This document shows positions 1 through 9,520 of a stretch of 64,000 nt of DNA, piece after piece. A model generated the notes under the pieces. The model was not told the origin of the DNA and ran no database searches. It saw nothing but the letters and a program-made list of their open reading frames with translations. This stretch comes from Streptomyces sp. NBC_01445 (lineage in GTDB: Bacteria; Actinomycetota; Actinomycetes; Streptomycetales; Streptomycetaceae). Position 1 is the first letter of the stretch, and the number at the start of each line of letters is the position of its first letter. A program made the translations under genes and the position numbers. Location: positions 2,666,001-2,730,000 of the forward strand of contig NZ_CP109485.1 in assembly GCF_035918235.1 (NCBI RefSeq), in the 5' to 3' direction.

Positions 1-655
1 TCAGGAACTCCCGGTCGTGGCTGACGACGACCGTGCCCGCGCGCAGCCCGCGCACGAAGGACTCCAGGCGCTCCAGGCCGTCCAGGTCGAGGTCGTTGGT
101 CGGCTCGTCGAGCAGGAACACGTCGTAGCGCGACAGCAGCAGCGAGGCGAGGCCCGCGCGCGCGGCCTGGCCGCCGGAGAGCGAGGCCATCTCCTGGTCG
201 AGCCCGACGCCGAGGCCGAGGGAGCCGCTGATCTCCTCGGCACGCTCGTCGAGGTCGGCGCCGCCGAGGTCGAGCCAGCGCTCCAGGCTCACGGAGTACG
301 CGTCATCCGCCCCCGGGGCCCCGTCGACGAGGGCCTGGGTGGCCTCGTCCATGGCGCGCTGCGCGGCGTCGACGCCGGTGCGCCGGGCGAGGAACTCGCG
401 CACGGTCTCGCCGGGGCGGCGCTCCGGCTCCTGGGGCAGGTGCCCCACGGTCGCGCCGGGCGGCGAGAGCCGCAGCTCGCCCTGCTCGGGGGTGTCGAGG
501 CCGGCGAGGAGCTTGAGGAGCGTGGACTTCCCGGCGCCGTTGGCGCCGACGAGCCCGATCACGTCCCCGGGCGCGACCACGAGGTCGAGCCCGGAGAACA
601 GGGACCGGTCGCCGTGCCCGGCGGCGAGGTTCTTGGCTACGAGAGTGGCAGTCAT
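1..655 (-). CDS. ABC-F family ATPase, N-terminal part (3' end outside window)
   Basis: This is a soluble ATP-binding cassette protein of the ABC-F type, a family that acts on ribosomes and includes translation factors and antibiotic-resistance proteins. About 218 residues are visible. The ATG at 655 opens MTATLVAKNL, followed by a Walker A (GANGAGKST near residue 40), the signature LSGGQ and a Walker B with LLDEPTNDLD, then a VVSHDREFL switch. There is no membrane domain. The inter-domain linker and second ATPase domain lie beyond the left edge. A second, full ABC-F gene is present at 27.4 kb. The family call is firm; whether it is a resistance or a housekeeping member cannot be told from this half. 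Confidence 0.88.
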   Translation of the reverse strand, partial: MTATLVAKNLAAGHGDRSLFSGLDLVVAPGDVIGLVGANGAGKSTLLKLLAGLDTPEQGELRLSPPGATVGHLPQEPERRPGETVREFLARRTGVDAAQRAMDEATQALVDGAPGADDAYSVSLERWLDLGGADLDERAEEISGSLGLGVGLDQEMASLSGGQAARAGLASLLLSRYDVFLLDEPTNDLDLDGLERLESFVRGLRAGTVVVSHDREFL

Positions 656-723
656 CAGACCGCCGATTTTAGCGATCGGACGGACCGCCCACGCCCGCCG
701 CTCCCCGGCGGCGGAAGCCCACC

Positions 724-1749
724 TCACCGGGCCATCGGCGCCACCAGCACGCTGCCCGTGGTGCGGGCCACGACGAACGACTCGCCCCTGGTCGCCTTCG
801 GGTCGAGGGCGATGCGGTGGCGGCCCGGTTCGAGTACGGCGTCGAAGACGTCCTGGGCGTGGCTGCGGTAGAGCCGGTCGAGGCGGTACGCGGTGAGGCG
901 GACCCGGCAGGCGGAGGTGACTTCCAGGCCCGCCTCCCCGTCGGCGGCGACGAGGCGGGTGAGGCGGCGCTGCGGGACGGCGCGGCGGTCCAGGGCGCTC
1001 TCTATCTGGGCGACGAGGAGCGGGATGATCGGGGCGAGCCCGTCCACGTAGGCGGTCTCGGCGCCCGCCCGCTCGAACTGTTCGCGCACCGCGGCCCGGT
1101 CGGACTCGCTGACGGCGCGGCCGAAGGCGACCGCGCCGTAGGTGCGCAGTTCGTCGGGCGGCACACCGGTCGCGTCCTGGGTGATCTCGGCGCCGATGCC
1201 GATGGTGCGCAGCGCGGCGGCGAGCTTGGCGAGGACGGCGACGCGGGCCCCGATGAGCAGGACGCGGCGGGCCGGGGCGGGCTCCGCGCCGCCGTCGAGC
1301 AGCGGCCGCAGGGACTCGCGGTACGCGGCGCCGTGGAAGCGGAAGGGGCCTATCCCGTGGTAGCCGTTGAGCTCCAGGTCGGCTCGTTCCTCGGTCTGCC
1401 AGGCGAAGTCCCGCCAGATGACGTCGGGCCCGTCCGCCTCGATGACCGCGGTGACGGCCCCGCATTCGAGGCCCTCGCACTCGGGGCACCCGTAGACGAC
1501 ATAGCGGCCGTCGGGGAGCGGAGCGTCCGCTTCGAGGAGCAGACTGCGGACGTGGTCCGTGAAGATCGCCGGCGGGATGTCGGAGGCGAGCGGGGAGACG
1601 GCGTCGAGGTCGGAGAGCTGGAACAGCAGCGGCGAGCCGTTCACGATGAAGTCCAGGAACTCCCGGTGGACTTGGTAGTCCCCGTTCGTGAGAACTCCAC
1701 CGGCGCGCATGGCCGGTGCCAGGCCGAAAGTCGCGTACTCGGCAGACAT
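724..1749 (-). CDS. Conserved hypothetical protein (possible oxidoreductase-like)
   Basis: This 341-residue protein starts at the ATG at 1749 (MSAEYATFG), which gives a 66-base divergent spacer to the D-amino-acid oxidase gene. The reading frame stays open far upstream, but those codons overlap the oxidase in antisense and look like a shadow. The N-terminal half carries a Y-G-C-P-E-C-E-G-L-E-C cluster near residues 90-100 that could bind metal. The C-terminal half has a Rossmann-like stretch (RRVLLIGARVAVLAKLAAAL near residue 180), although the glycine pattern is not a classical dinucleotide motif. There is no signal peptide or membrane helix. I do not recognise a function. Confidence 0.7.
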   Translation of the reverse strand: MSAEYATFGLAPAMRAGGVLTNGDYQVHREFLDFIVNGSPLLFQLSDLDAVSPLASDIPPAIFTDHVRSLLLEADAPLPDGRYVVYGCPECEGLECGAVTAVIEADGPDVIWRDFAWQTEERADLELNGYHGIGPFRFHGAAYRESLRPLLDGGAEPAPARRVLLIGARVAVLAKLAAALRTIGIGAEITQDATGVPPDELRTYGAVAFGRAVSESDRAAVREQFERAGAETAYVDGLAPIIPLLVAQIESALDRRAVPQRRLTRLVAADGEAGLEVTSACRVRLTAYRLDRLYRSHAQDVFDAVLEPGRHRIALDPKATRGESFVVARTTGSVLVAPMAR

Positions 1750-1815
1750 GCCCTGAGTATTCCCACCCGCGACCTGATGTGAGCACGGCATGACCCATTC
1801 CGCTACGGTCCGTTC

Positions 1816-2775
1816 GTGGACAGTGACGCGAGCAGCGATGTGATCGTGGTCGGCGGCGGGGTCATCGGCCTGACGACGGCTCTTGAACTCGTACGCATGG
1901 GGCGGCGCGTGCGGGTCTGGACGCGGGATCCCACCGCACTGACGACGTCGGCGGTCGCGGGCGCGCTGTGGTGGCCGTACAGGATCGACCCGGTGGAGCG
2001 GGTGAGTGACTGGTCGCTGCGGTCCCTGCGCGTGTACGAGGAGCTGGCGGCGCAGCCCGGTCCTGCGGGCGTGCGCATGGCGGAGGGCCTGCAGGCCGAC
2101 ACCCTCCTTGAGGGTCTTGGCCCGTGGGCGGACGGGGTGGCGGGGCTTCGTCCGGCGACCGCGGCGGAGTACGGGGGCGGCCCGGGCCTGTGGGCGCGGC
2201 TTCCGCTGGTGGACATGCCGGTGCACCTGGAGTGGCTGAAGGAGCGCTTCCTGGCGGCGGGCGGGCGCGTGGAGACGCGGGAGGTCACGGACCTCGCGGA
2301 GGCGGGCTCTCAGGCGCCGGTCGTCGTGAATTGCACGGGCTCCGGCGCCCGGGCGCTCGTGCCGGACGATGCCGTACGCCCCCTGCGCGGGCAGCTCGTC
2401 CTCGTGGAGAACCCGGGTGTGGACACGTGGTTCGTCGGCGGCGGCGACTCCCCCGACACCTCGACGTACTTCTTTCCGCAGCCCGGTCGGCTGATCCTCG
2501 GTGGCACGGCACAGGAGGACGACTGGTCGCTCGAACCCGACCTCGCCGTGGCGGAGGCGATCGTGGCGCGGTGTGCGCGGGTGCGGCCCGAGATCGCGGG
2601 GGCGCGGGTCATCGGGCATCGGGTGGGGCTGCGGCCGACGCGGCCCGAGGTGCGGGTGGAGCGTGAACGGGCTTCGTGGGGCGGGGTGTTGGTGCACAAC
2701 TACGGGCACGGCGGGGCCGGGGTGACGGTCGCGTGGGGCTGCGCCCAGGAGGCGGCAGGGCTCGCCGTCTCCTGA
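1816..2775 (+). CDS. D-amino-acid oxidase family FAD-dependent oxidoreductase
   Basis: The enzyme is expected to oxidise D-amino acids to 2-oxo acids, ammonia and hydrogen peroxide with FAD. It is 319 residues, close to the usual 320-345. The FAD-binding motif DVIVVGGGVIGL lies at the extreme N terminus, and the family's C-terminal signature HNYGHGGAGVT is intact near residue 295. The arginine-rich GLRPTRPEVRVE segment matches the substrate-carboxylate region. The start is a GTG at 1816 (MDSDASSDV). It has no signal peptide, so it is cytoplasmic. It is transcribed divergently from the hypothetical gene at 724-1749. Confidence 0.9.
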   Translation: MDSDASSDVIVVGGGVIGLTTALELVRMGRRVRVWTRDPTALTTSAVAGALWWPYRIDPVERVSDWSLRSLRVYEELAAQPGPAGVRMAEGLQADTLLEGLGPWADGVAGLRPATAAEYGGGPGLWARLPLVDMPVHLEWLKERFLAAGGRVETREVTDLAEAGSQAPVVVNCTGSGARALVPDDAVRPLRGQLVLVENPGVDTWFVGGGDSPDTSTYFFPQPGRLILGGTAQEDDWSLEPDLAVAEAIVARCARVRPEIAGARVIGHRVGLRPTRPEVRVERERASWGGVLVHNYGHGGAGVTVAWGCAQEAAGLAVS

Positions 2776-2799
2776 GCGGTTCGACCGAGTGACAGCAGG

Positions 2800-4482
2800 T
2801 CAGCCGATCGGGCCGTCCTCCCCCTCCGTGCCCTGGCCCGGCCCGATCCGGATCTCGAAGTCGCCGTCGTACTGCTCGTGGCCGGCGATGACCGCCGCCT
2901 CGACGGCCTCGTCGCCCCTGTCACTGCGGACGATCAGCGGGTCGTGGCGCAGGTCCCGCATGAGGGCCACGCACATCCCGATCATGACGAGGGTGAAGGG
3001 CGCTGCGACGAGGATCGTCAGGTTCTGCAGTCCCGTCAGCGCGTTGCCCGAGCCGTTGCCGATGAGGAGCATCACGGCGGCGACGGCTCCGGTGACGACG
3101 CCCCAGAAGATGACCACGAAGCGGCCGGGTTCGAGGGCGCCCTTCTGCGAGAGGGTGCCCATCACGATGGAGGCCGCGTCGGCGCCGGACACGAAGAAGA
3201 TCCCGACGAGGATCATCACGAGCAGGCTCGTCGCGGTGGCGATGGGGAACTCGTCGAGCACGCCGAAGAGTTGGGCCTCGGGAGTGGTCGCGCCGCGGAG
3301 GGCTCCGTGCTCCTTCAGGTCCATCGCCGTGCCGCCGAAGACCGCGAACCAGACGAGGCTGACGGTGCTGGGGACGAGGATGACGCCGCCGACGAACTGG
3401 CGGATCGTACGGCCCTTGCTGATCCGGGCGATGAACATGCCGACGAACGGCGTCCAGGAGATCCACCACGCCCAGTAGAAGACCGTCCAGCTGCCCAGCC
3501 AGGCCGCGACGCCCTTGCCGCTGGACGCCTCGGTCCTGCCGATGAGCTGCGGCAGGTCACCGAGGTACGCGCCCAGCGAGGTGGGCAGCAGGTCGAGGAC
3601 CAGGATCGTCGGCCCGGCGATGAACACGAACACGACCAGGATCAGCGCGAGAACCATGTTGATGTTGGACAGCCACTGGATGCCCTTCTCGACCCCGGAC
3701 ACCGCCGAGGCGACGAAGGCGACGGTGAGGACCGCGATGATGGTGACGAGGAGGCCCGTGCTCGCCTTGTCCATCCAGTTGAGGACCTCGAATCCGCTGC
3801 CGATCTGCAGGGCGCCGAGGCCGAGGGACGCGGCGGAGCCGAACAGCGTGGCGAAGATCGCGATGATGTCGATGACGCGGCCCCAGGCGCCGTGCGCGTG
3901 CCGCTCGCCGATCAGCGGTACGAAGACGGAGCTGATGGTCTGCCGGCGGCGGCGCCTGAACGTGCTGTAGGCGATGGCCAGTCCGACGACGGCGTAGATC
4001 GCCCAGGGGTGCAGCGTCCAGTGGAACAGGGTCGTGGCCATGGAAGTCTCCATGGCCTGGGCCGAGTCGACGGGCTGGGTGCCCGGCGGGTGCCTGGTGT
4101 AGTGGGCGAGGGGCTCGCTGACTCCGTAGAACATCAGGCCGATGCCCATGCCGGCGCTGAACATCATGGCGACCCAGGAGACGGTCCTGAACTCGGGAGT
4201 CTCGCACTCGTCGCCCAGCGTGATCTTCCCGTACCGGCTGATGGCCAGCCAGAGCGCGAACACGACGAAGCCGGACGCGGCCAGCATGAACGCCCAACCG
4301 CCGTTGTGGATCAACCCTTTGAGGAGGCGTGTCGAGACGTCCTCGAGGGAGTCGGTGGCGACGGAGCCCCAGATGACGAACGCCACGGTGAGTGCGGCTG
4401 TCACGCCGAACACCACCCGGTCGGTCGCCGGACTCCGTCGCCCCGTCGCCTCCGCGGCAGGTTTGATTTCGGGATTATTCAC
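2800..4482 (-). CDS. BCCT family (betaine/carnitine/choline) transporter
   Basis: This is a 560-residue integral membrane transporter with about twelve hydrophobic helices, expected to import quaternary-amine solutes such as glycine betaine or choline by sodium or proton coupling. The hallmark tryptophan-rich segment FYWAWWISWTPFVGMF, followed by R-I-S-K-G-R-T-I-R, is present near residues 330-355. The GTG start at 4482 follows a GAGGG ribosome site. It is the last gene of a minus-strand run behind the two secreted hydrolases (39-base gap), so it may be co-transcribed with them. The C-terminal tail is acidic. The specific substrate cannot be assigned from sequence alone. Confidence 0.93.
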   Translation of the reverse strand: MNNPEIKPAAEATGRRSPATDRVVFGVTAALTVAFVIWGSVATDSLEDVSTRLLKGLIHNGGWAFMLAASGFVVFALWLAISRYGKITLGDECETPEFRTVSWVAMMFSAGMGIGLMFYGVSEPLAHYTRHPPGTQPVDSAQAMETSMATTLFHWTLHPWAIYAVVGLAIAYSTFRRRRRQTISSVFVPLIGERHAHGAWGRVIDIIAIFATLFGSAASLGLGALQIGSGFEVLNWMDKASTGLLVTIIAVLTVAFVASAVSGVEKGIQWLSNINMVLALILVVFVFIAGPTILVLDLLPTSLGAYLGDLPQLIGRTEASSGKGVAAWLGSWTVFYWAWWISWTPFVGMFIARISKGRTIRQFVGGVILVPSTVSLVWFAVFGGTAMDLKEHGALRGATTPEAQLFGVLDEFPIATATSLLVMILVGIFFVSGADAASIVMGTLSQKGALEPGRFVVIFWGVVTGAVAAVMLLIGNGSGNALTGLQNLTILVAAPFTLVMIGMCVALMRDLRHDPLIVRSDRGDEAVEAAVIAGHEQYDGDFEIRIGPGQGTEGEDGPIG

Positions 4483-4521
4483 CCCTCAGGACCTACCACA
4501 AACGACGCGAACGCCCCGGTT

Positions 4522-5823
4522 TCAGCACGTGGTGTCGGGCTCCCCCTCGATGAGGTGGTACGGGGCACGCGCGTCGAGGAGCAGGGTCACGAGCGCTCGT
4601 TCGGACTGGCGCAGCGGCACGAACACCCCTTCCCCTGTCCGGTCCTTGCGCACGGTGATCCCGTGCAGCGCCAGCTTGTCCTTGACGGACGCGTACTGCG
4701 ACGCGTCGAGGCGGTAGCCGCACGGCGGGTTCTGGATGATCTCCGTGGGCTCGGCCGGGTCGTTGTCCGCGCCGCCGACGTAGACGGGTCCGCGGTCGCG
4801 GTATCCGGCCACGCGGGCGGCGCCGGTGGCCGCCTCGATCTTGCCGCGATGCTGGTCGGTGAACGTGAACAGGCCGCCGAGCGCGGAGAGTTGGCTCTTG
4901 ACGCGGCGCCGGTTGTTGAGCGCCGGGTCGGCCTTCTCCGCGTCGGTCTGAGGGTCGACGCGGCTCTCTATGAGCAGTCCGACCGCGTGCTTCACGCCGG
5001 AGACATTGCGCAGGATGCGCTCCTGCCCGTCCCCCGCGGTCTGCTTGACGGGCTCGCCGGTCACCGGGTCGGTCCAGATGCCGTACGTGCCGGTCGAGTA
5101 TCCGCCCGCGTTGGCGGCAGGACGGACGTACGCCGTGGAGAGGGTCTCCGCCTCGTCGTGGACCTGGGTGTCGGTGTTGAGGTTGCGCGGCCAGAGGTCG
5201 AAGAGGTCCTTGTCGTAGTACTTGGGTGTGGCCCCGTACTCGTGGAGGTCGTAGATCACGTCGGGCTTGCGGTCGCGGATGACGGCGGCCATGGCCCGCG
5301 CCTCGGCGGTCTCCAGGGCGATGTGGTCGCGGTTGATGTCGATGCCGTCGGAGTTGCCGCGGGTGTTCGCGGCGCGGCCGTCGGGGTTGGCGGTGGGGAC
5401 GACGAGCAGGGTGGTGCGGGACAGGAAGGCCTTCGACTTCCTGTCCTTGGCGTAGGCGAGGTCGCGGATCGTGGTGAGACACGCCTCGCGGCCGGACGGT
5501 TCGTTGCCGTGCTGGCTGCAGATGAGCAGCACGGTGTTCGCGGTCCGGTGCTCGCCGATGCGGACGAGCTGGACGGGCCTGCCCTGTTTGGTGGTGCCGG
5601 CCGTGTCGACGGAGACGCGGTCACTGCCCTTGTCGACCGCCGCGAGGAAGTCCTGCTCCTCGGGCTGACCGGTCCAGCGGGCGCCGTCGCTCTGCTCGAA
5701 ACCGGTCCTCGGTGGCGCGGAGCTGGCCTGGGCCGGGGCCGTGAGCAGGGGCGCGGCGAGGGCGGCCGCCGTCGCGGCCAGGGCGAGGGTACGGATACGG
5801 GGTGTCGTCGAGCGCGGTGTCAT
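4522..5823 (-). CDS. Secreted M14 family zinc carboxypeptidase
   Basis: This 433-residue exported peptidase begins with a Sec signal (basic residues, then [21 protein letters not shown], cleavage near residue 33). The zinc site of the M14 family is visible as [12 protein letters not shown] (His and Glu ligands of H-x-x-E) and IYDLHEYG (third ligand). A late LLIESR supplies a candidate catalytic glutamate. N-R-D and N-P-D-G-R motifs typical of the family lie between them. Its ATG overlaps the stop of the upstream S15-type hydrolase in an ATGA, so translation is probably coupled. Likely role: releasing C-terminal amino acids from peptides outside the cell. Confidence 0.92.
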   Translation of the reverse strand: MTPRSTTPRIRTLALAATAAALAAPLLTAPAQASSAPPRTGFEQSDGARWTGQPEEQDFLAAVDKGSDRVSVDTAGTTKQGRPVQLVRIGEHRTANTVLLICSQHGNEPSGREACLTTIRDLAYAKDRKSKAFLSRTTLLVVPTANPDGRAANTRGNSDGIDINRDHIALETAEARAMAAVIRDRKPDVIYDLHEYGATPKYYDKDLFDLWPRNLNTDTQVHDEAETLSTAYVRPAANAGGYSTGTYGIWTDPVTGEPVKQTAGDGQERILRNVSGVKHAVGLLIESRVDPQTDAEKADPALNNRRRVKSQLSALGGLFTFTDQHRGKIEAATGAARVAGYRDRGPVYVGGADNDPAEPTEIIQNPPCGYRLDASQYASVKDKLALHGITVRKDRTGEGVFVPLRQSERALVTLLLDARAPYHLIEGEPDTTC

Positions 5824-7787
5824 CGAGTGCTGCCTCCCGGGACGGGGCGGAACGGGCGGGGGTCGGACAGGCGCTCGGGTGCCGACGTGCGCGGCGCGGC
5901 GGTGTGGGTGCCGGCCGTGGCGGACGCGAACGCGTGGGCTCCGCCGACGAGCGGGACGCGCGCGGACGTCCTGGCCAGGTCGAGGGTGAGCGTGGGCCTG
6001 GTCGACGGCGGGTCGATGAGGTCCTTGTCGGTGCCCGCGACGATCAGCGCGAGGCGGTGGCCCGCCGGCACGACGTGGTCGCTCGGGGCCAGGTCGAGGG
6101 TGATCGTGTAGGGCTTGCCCGGGGTGAGCGGCTTGCCCGTGCGCTCCGAGGCGTAGTTGCCGAGGTCGGCCCAGCCGCGGCTGAAGACGGTCCGGTCGAC
6201 GTCGGCGGTCTTGGCCTCGGTCCGCAGGAAGCAGGAGCTGTCGCCGGCCGTGCTCGCGCCCCAGCAGGTGCGGTCGGTGAGCGTGGTGATGCCCTCGCCG
6301 CCGTCGGCGTAGTCGCGGATGGTGGCCGGGCCGAGGTCGACGAGTACGGCCGAGAGGTGGGCGGTCGTGGTCGACGGGGTGGCGGTGACGGTGACCTTCG
6401 ACGAGCCGGACAGGCGCAGGTCCTTGCCGAGCGGCTCGGTGATGAACCCGGCCTTGTCGGGCGTCGACTTGTCGATCTGCGCGGCCCAGTCGGTCTCGCT
6501 CAGCTTCGGGTCGTCGGTGAACGCCTCGGTGCCCGAGCCGTGCTTGAGGCCGAGTTTGCCGACGCCGGCCGCGCTGCCCTTGGCGGGGCTCAGGCGCACC
6601 GAGTCGGTGGTGCGGGGCGGCCAGACGCGGTCGGTGGTCCAGTGGTCGGGGGTGCGCTCGATGTCGGCCATCGGTTCGCGGTCCACGCCGTTGTCGTAGC
6701 CGAGGAGTTCATGGTCGAACCAGCGGTGGAGGGTGTCGACCCAGGCACTCCGGCGGGAGTCGAAGGGGTCGACGTGGCCGGTCTGCGCGAGCCAGATCTT
6801 GCGGTCGACGCCCGCCTTCGCGAGGGCGTCCCACCACTGGCCGAAGTGCTTGGCGCGGACGTTGAGGTCCTGCATGCCGTGCACGACGAAGACGCTGGCC
6901 TTGACCTTGCCGGCGTCGGGCACATAGTTCCGCTCGTCCCACAGGCCGGTCCAGTCACCGGTCCTGGGCGCCTCGTCGACAAGTCGCTTCTGTACGGCGG
7001 CGCAGCGGGCGCGGGCCTCGGGGCTCTCGACGTAGTCGGACAGCCACTCGGGTCCGCTGTCGTACAGGGGCGCGCCCTGCTGGAAGTAGTAGTCGTACCA
7101 GGAGGAGATGCCGCCGATCGGGACGATCGTCTTCAGGCCCTCGACTCCGGTCGCGGCCACGCCGTTGGCGATGGTGGCGTCGTAGCTCTTGCCGATCATG
7201 CCGGTTCTGCCGTTCGTCCAGCCGGCCTTGGCGCGTTCGGTGCCGGTGCGGCTGGTGTAGCCCTTGCCGCGGCCGTTCAGCCAGTCGACGACGGCCTTGC
7301 CGGACTGGATGTCGGAGCGGCCGCCGACGTCGACACAGCCGTCGGAGCGGTTGGTTCCCGCGAGGTCCACGGCGACGAAGGCGTAGCCGCGCGGCACGAA
7401 GTAGTTGTCGTAGTACAGCGGGAACTGGACGACGTTCCCGTGCTCGTCATACGTCTTCAGCTGGCTCTCGTTGCCGCGGCCGCAGCAGGAGTAGTACGGG
7501 CTCGCGTCCATGATCACGGGGACTTTGCGGCCCTGCTGCGCGGGTTCGCGCGGCCGGATGATGTCGACGGCGACCCGGTCGGTCTTCCCGTCGCCGTCGC
7601 CGTCGAGCCGGGTGTCGACCCAGACGGATTCGCGGATGGCCTTGTCGTACGAGTAGACGGGCTTCGACTCACGGGGCGTGGCGCTCTGGGCGGCCCCGGG
7701 AGAGACGAGGACGGCAAGGAGTGCGGCGGTGGCCGCTGTCGCGAGCGTCCTCCACAGGGGGCGCGTGCGTCTCTCAGGTATCGGCAT
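5820..7787 (-). CDS. Secreted CocE/NonD (S15, Xaa-Pro dipeptidyl-peptidase type) hydrolase
   Basis: This 655-residue exported alpha/beta hydrolase is of the Xaa-Pro dipeptidyl-peptidase class. The ATG at 7787 is chosen because it directly precedes a signal peptide ([20 protein letters not shown], cleavage near Q-S-A); the longer open frame upstream lacks signal-like sequence. The nucleophile sits in GMIGKSYDA, the acid probably in VVHGMQDLN and the histidine in QTGHVDPF. The C-terminal third has the beta-rich fold that closes this family ([20 protein letters not shown]). Two cysteines form a Y-Y-S-C-C-G motif near residue 100. It heads the operon with the M14 peptidase and BCCT transporter. 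Esterase specificity is an alternative. Confidence 0.9.
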   Translation of the reverse strand: MPIPERRTRPLWRTLATAATAALLAVLVSPGAAQSATPRESKPVYSYDKAIRESVWVDTRLDGDGDGKTDRVAVDIIRPREPAQQGRKVPVIMDASPYYSCCGRGNESQLKTYDEHGNVVQFPLYYDNYFVPRGYAFVAVDLAGTNRSDGCVDVGGRSDIQSGKAVVDWLNGRGKGYTSRTGTERAKAGWTNGRTGMIGKSYDATIANGVAATGVEGLKTIVPIGGISSWYDYYFQQGAPLYDSGPEWLSDYVESPEARARCAAVQKRLVDEAPRTGDWTGLWDERNYVPDAGKVKASVFVVHGMQDLNVRAKHFGQWWDALAKAGVDRKIWLAQTGHVDPFDSRRSAWVDTLHRWFDHELLGYDNGVDREPMADIERTPDHWTTDRVWPPRTTDSVRLSPAKGSAAGVGKLGLKHGSGTEAFTDDPKLSETDWAAQIDKSTPDKAGFITEPLGKDLRLSGSSKVTVTATPSTTTAHLSAVLVDLGPATIRDYADGGEGITTLTDRTCWGASTAGDSSCFLRTEAKTADVDRTVFSRGWADLGNYASERTGKPLTPGKPYTITLDLAPSDHVVPAGHRLALIVAGTDKDLIDPPSTRPTLTLDLARTSARVPLVGGAHAFASATAGTHTAAPRTSAPERLSDPRPFRPVPGGSTR

Positions 7788-7991
7788 GGGGCGGAAGCTA
7801 CCCCGGTGAACTCCCTTGCAAAAGAGGGCAGTCCTTGGTGATGAAAGGCGCGATGAAAGGTCCATGGGACGGATTGGCACATGTCGGCCGAATGGCGATC
7901 GTGTGACACGAGGGGCCATGGACATGACCGGGGCGGGAGGGGCTGAATAGGGTCGGCAACAACGTTCACAGCCCTACGACTTGGAGCTTTC
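7788..7991. promoter_or_regulatory. Divergent promoter region between the S15-type hydrolase and M1 aminopeptidase
   Basis: On the plus strand TGACCG (7925-7930), 17 bases, then TAGGGT (7948-7953) makes a plausible promoter for the M1 gene with a leader of about 30 bases. Upstream of the minus-strand hydrolase is a direct repeat of GATGAAAGG at 7840-7848 and 7852-7860, a 12-base period that could hold a regulator. Both readings are inferred from pattern only. Confidence 0.45.
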
Positions 7992-9482
7992 GTGTACCGC
8001 AGACTCATCGCCCCGGGCGCACTGGCGGCCGCTCTCATGCTGGCGATCCCGGCATCGGCGGCGGACTTCTCCCCTGGGGCTTCGGGCATCGGCGACCCCT
8101 ACTACCCGGACTACGGGAACGGCGGCTACGACGTCTCCCACTACGACCTGCGCCTGAAGTACCAGCCGAAGACGGACCTCCTGGAGGGCACGGCGACGAT
8201 CCTCGCCACGTCCACGCAGGACCTCTCGCGCTTCGACCTCGACTTCGGCCTCAAGGTCAGCGAGGTCCTCGTCAACGGCAAGAAGGCCGAGTTCGCCACG
8301 TCCGGCGTGGAGGAACTCGAGGTCACTCCGCCGGCGGGCCTGCCCAAGGGATCGACGTTCACCGTCGTCGTCCGCTACGCCGGCAAGCCGTCCGAGGTGA
8401 AGCTGTACGGCTTCACGTCCTGGCAGCGCACCCCGGACGGCGGCATCGGGGCCAACGAGCCGGAATCCGCGGCCTGGTGGTTCCCGTCGAACGACCACCC
8501 GCGCGACAAGGCGACGTACGACGTGTCGGTGGCCGTGCCGGACGGGACGCAGGCGATCTCCAACGGCGTGCTCCAGTCGCAGTCGTCGAAGCTCGGCTGG
8601 ACGCGCTTCAACTGGCGTTCCAACAAGCCGCAGGCGACGTATCTGACCACGCTCGCGGTCGGCAAGTTCGACATCACCACGGACAAGACGGCGGACGGCC
8701 TGCCGGTCGTGAACGCGTACAGCAAGGACCTGGGCGACAACTACGGCGCGGCGCGCGCCAGCGTCGAGCGGACCACCGAGGTCGCCGAGTGGCTGGAGAC
8801 GAAGTTCGGGAAGTACCCGTTCAACGCGCTCGGCGGGTACGTCCCGAACGTGCCGTCCAGCTTCGCCCTGGAGACACAGACGCGGCCGTTCTACAGCCCG
8901 AAGCAGTTCGCGAACGGGTCCAACGTGTCGGTGATCGTGCACGAGCTGGCGCACCAGTGGTACGGCGACAGTGTCTCCGTCGACGGCTGGAAGGACATCT
9001 GGATCAACGAGGGCTTCGCCCGCTACAGCCAGTGGCTGTGGTCGGAGAAGGAGGGCGAGGGCACGGCGCAGGAGCTGGCGGACTACACCTACGCGCAGCA
9101 CCCGGCCGACGACGCGTTCTGGAAGGTCAAGCCGGGTGACCCGGGCGCGGAGAACCAGTTCGACATCGCCGTGTACGACCGAGGGGCGCTGGCCATCCAG
9201 GCGCTGCGCAACGAGGTCGGCGAGAAGAAGTTCGCCGCGATCCTCAAGGGGTGGCCGCAGGAGCACGCGTACGGGAACGCGAAGGTCGCCGACTTCGTGA
9301 AGTTCGCCGAGAAGGTCTCGGGCAAGCCGCTCGCGGCGCTCTTCGACACGTGGCTCTACCAGCCGTCGAAGCCGGGCACGGCCGCGGCGCAGCGGGACCG
9401 GGTCGCGCGGGCCGGGGTGGCGCCGGCGCAGCCGAAGTCGTGGAAGCAGATCGCGGCGACGAACTCGGTGCACGACCACTGA
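7992..9482 (+). CDS. Secreted M1 family metallopeptidase
   Basis: This 496-residue exported zinc aminopeptidase starts at a GTG at 7992, immediately before a signal peptide (MYRRLIAPGALAAALMLAIPASA). The HEXXH zinc motif HELAHQWYGD is at about residue 317 and the third ligand in NEGFARY about 19 residues later, the M1 spacing. It carries the N-terminal beta domain and catalytic domain but not the large C-terminal helical domain of classical PepN, so at under 500 residues it belongs to the short secreted actinobacterial class. It is divergent from two other secreted hydrolases, suggesting a shared role in extracellular protein breakdown. Confidence 0.93.
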   Translation: MYRRLIAPGALAAALMLAIPASAADFSPGASGIGDPYYPDYGNGGYDVSHYDLRLKYQPKTDLLEGTATILATSTQDLSRFDLDFGLKVSEVLVNGKKAEFATSGVEELEVTPPAGLPKGSTFTVVVRYAGKPSEVKLYGFTSWQRTPDGGIGANEPESAAWWFPSNDHPRDKATYDVSVAVPDGTQAISNGVLQSQSSKLGWTRFNWRSNKPQATYLTTLAVGKFDITTDKTADGLPVVNAYSKDLGDNYGAARASVERTTEVAEWLETKFGKYPFNALGGYVPNVPSSFALETQTRPFYSPKQFANGSNVSVIVHELAHQWYGDSVSVDGWKDIWINEGFARYSQWLWSEKEGEGTAQELADYTYAQHPADDAFWKVKPGDPGAENQFDIAVYDRGALAIQALRNEVGEKKFAAILKGWPQEHAYGNAKVADFVKFAEKVSGKPLAALFDTWLYQPSKPGTAAAQRDRVARAGVAPAQPKSWKQIAATNSVHDH

Positions 9483-9486
9483 GGCG

Positions 9487-9520
9487 CAGTGGCCTTTCGG
9501 GGTCAGTGGCCTTTCGGGGT
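9487..9520. repeat. Exact 17-base tandem duplication between convergent genes
   Basis: CAGTGGCCTTTCGGGGT occurs twice head to tail (9487-9503 and 9504-9520), in the 37-base gap between the M1 stop and the stop of the MpaB-like gene. No stable hairpin is obvious. Confidence 0.8.

Noticed and set aside
2878..6111. 1077-codon open frame on the plus strand
   Set aside because: It is antisense to the BCCT and M14 genes, which have clear family motifs; composition is typical of a shadow frame.
7788..7925. N-terminal extension of the S15-type hydrolase
   Set aside because: The signal peptide starts at 7787; the 46 extra codons show no export signal or family similarity and would cover the promoter region.
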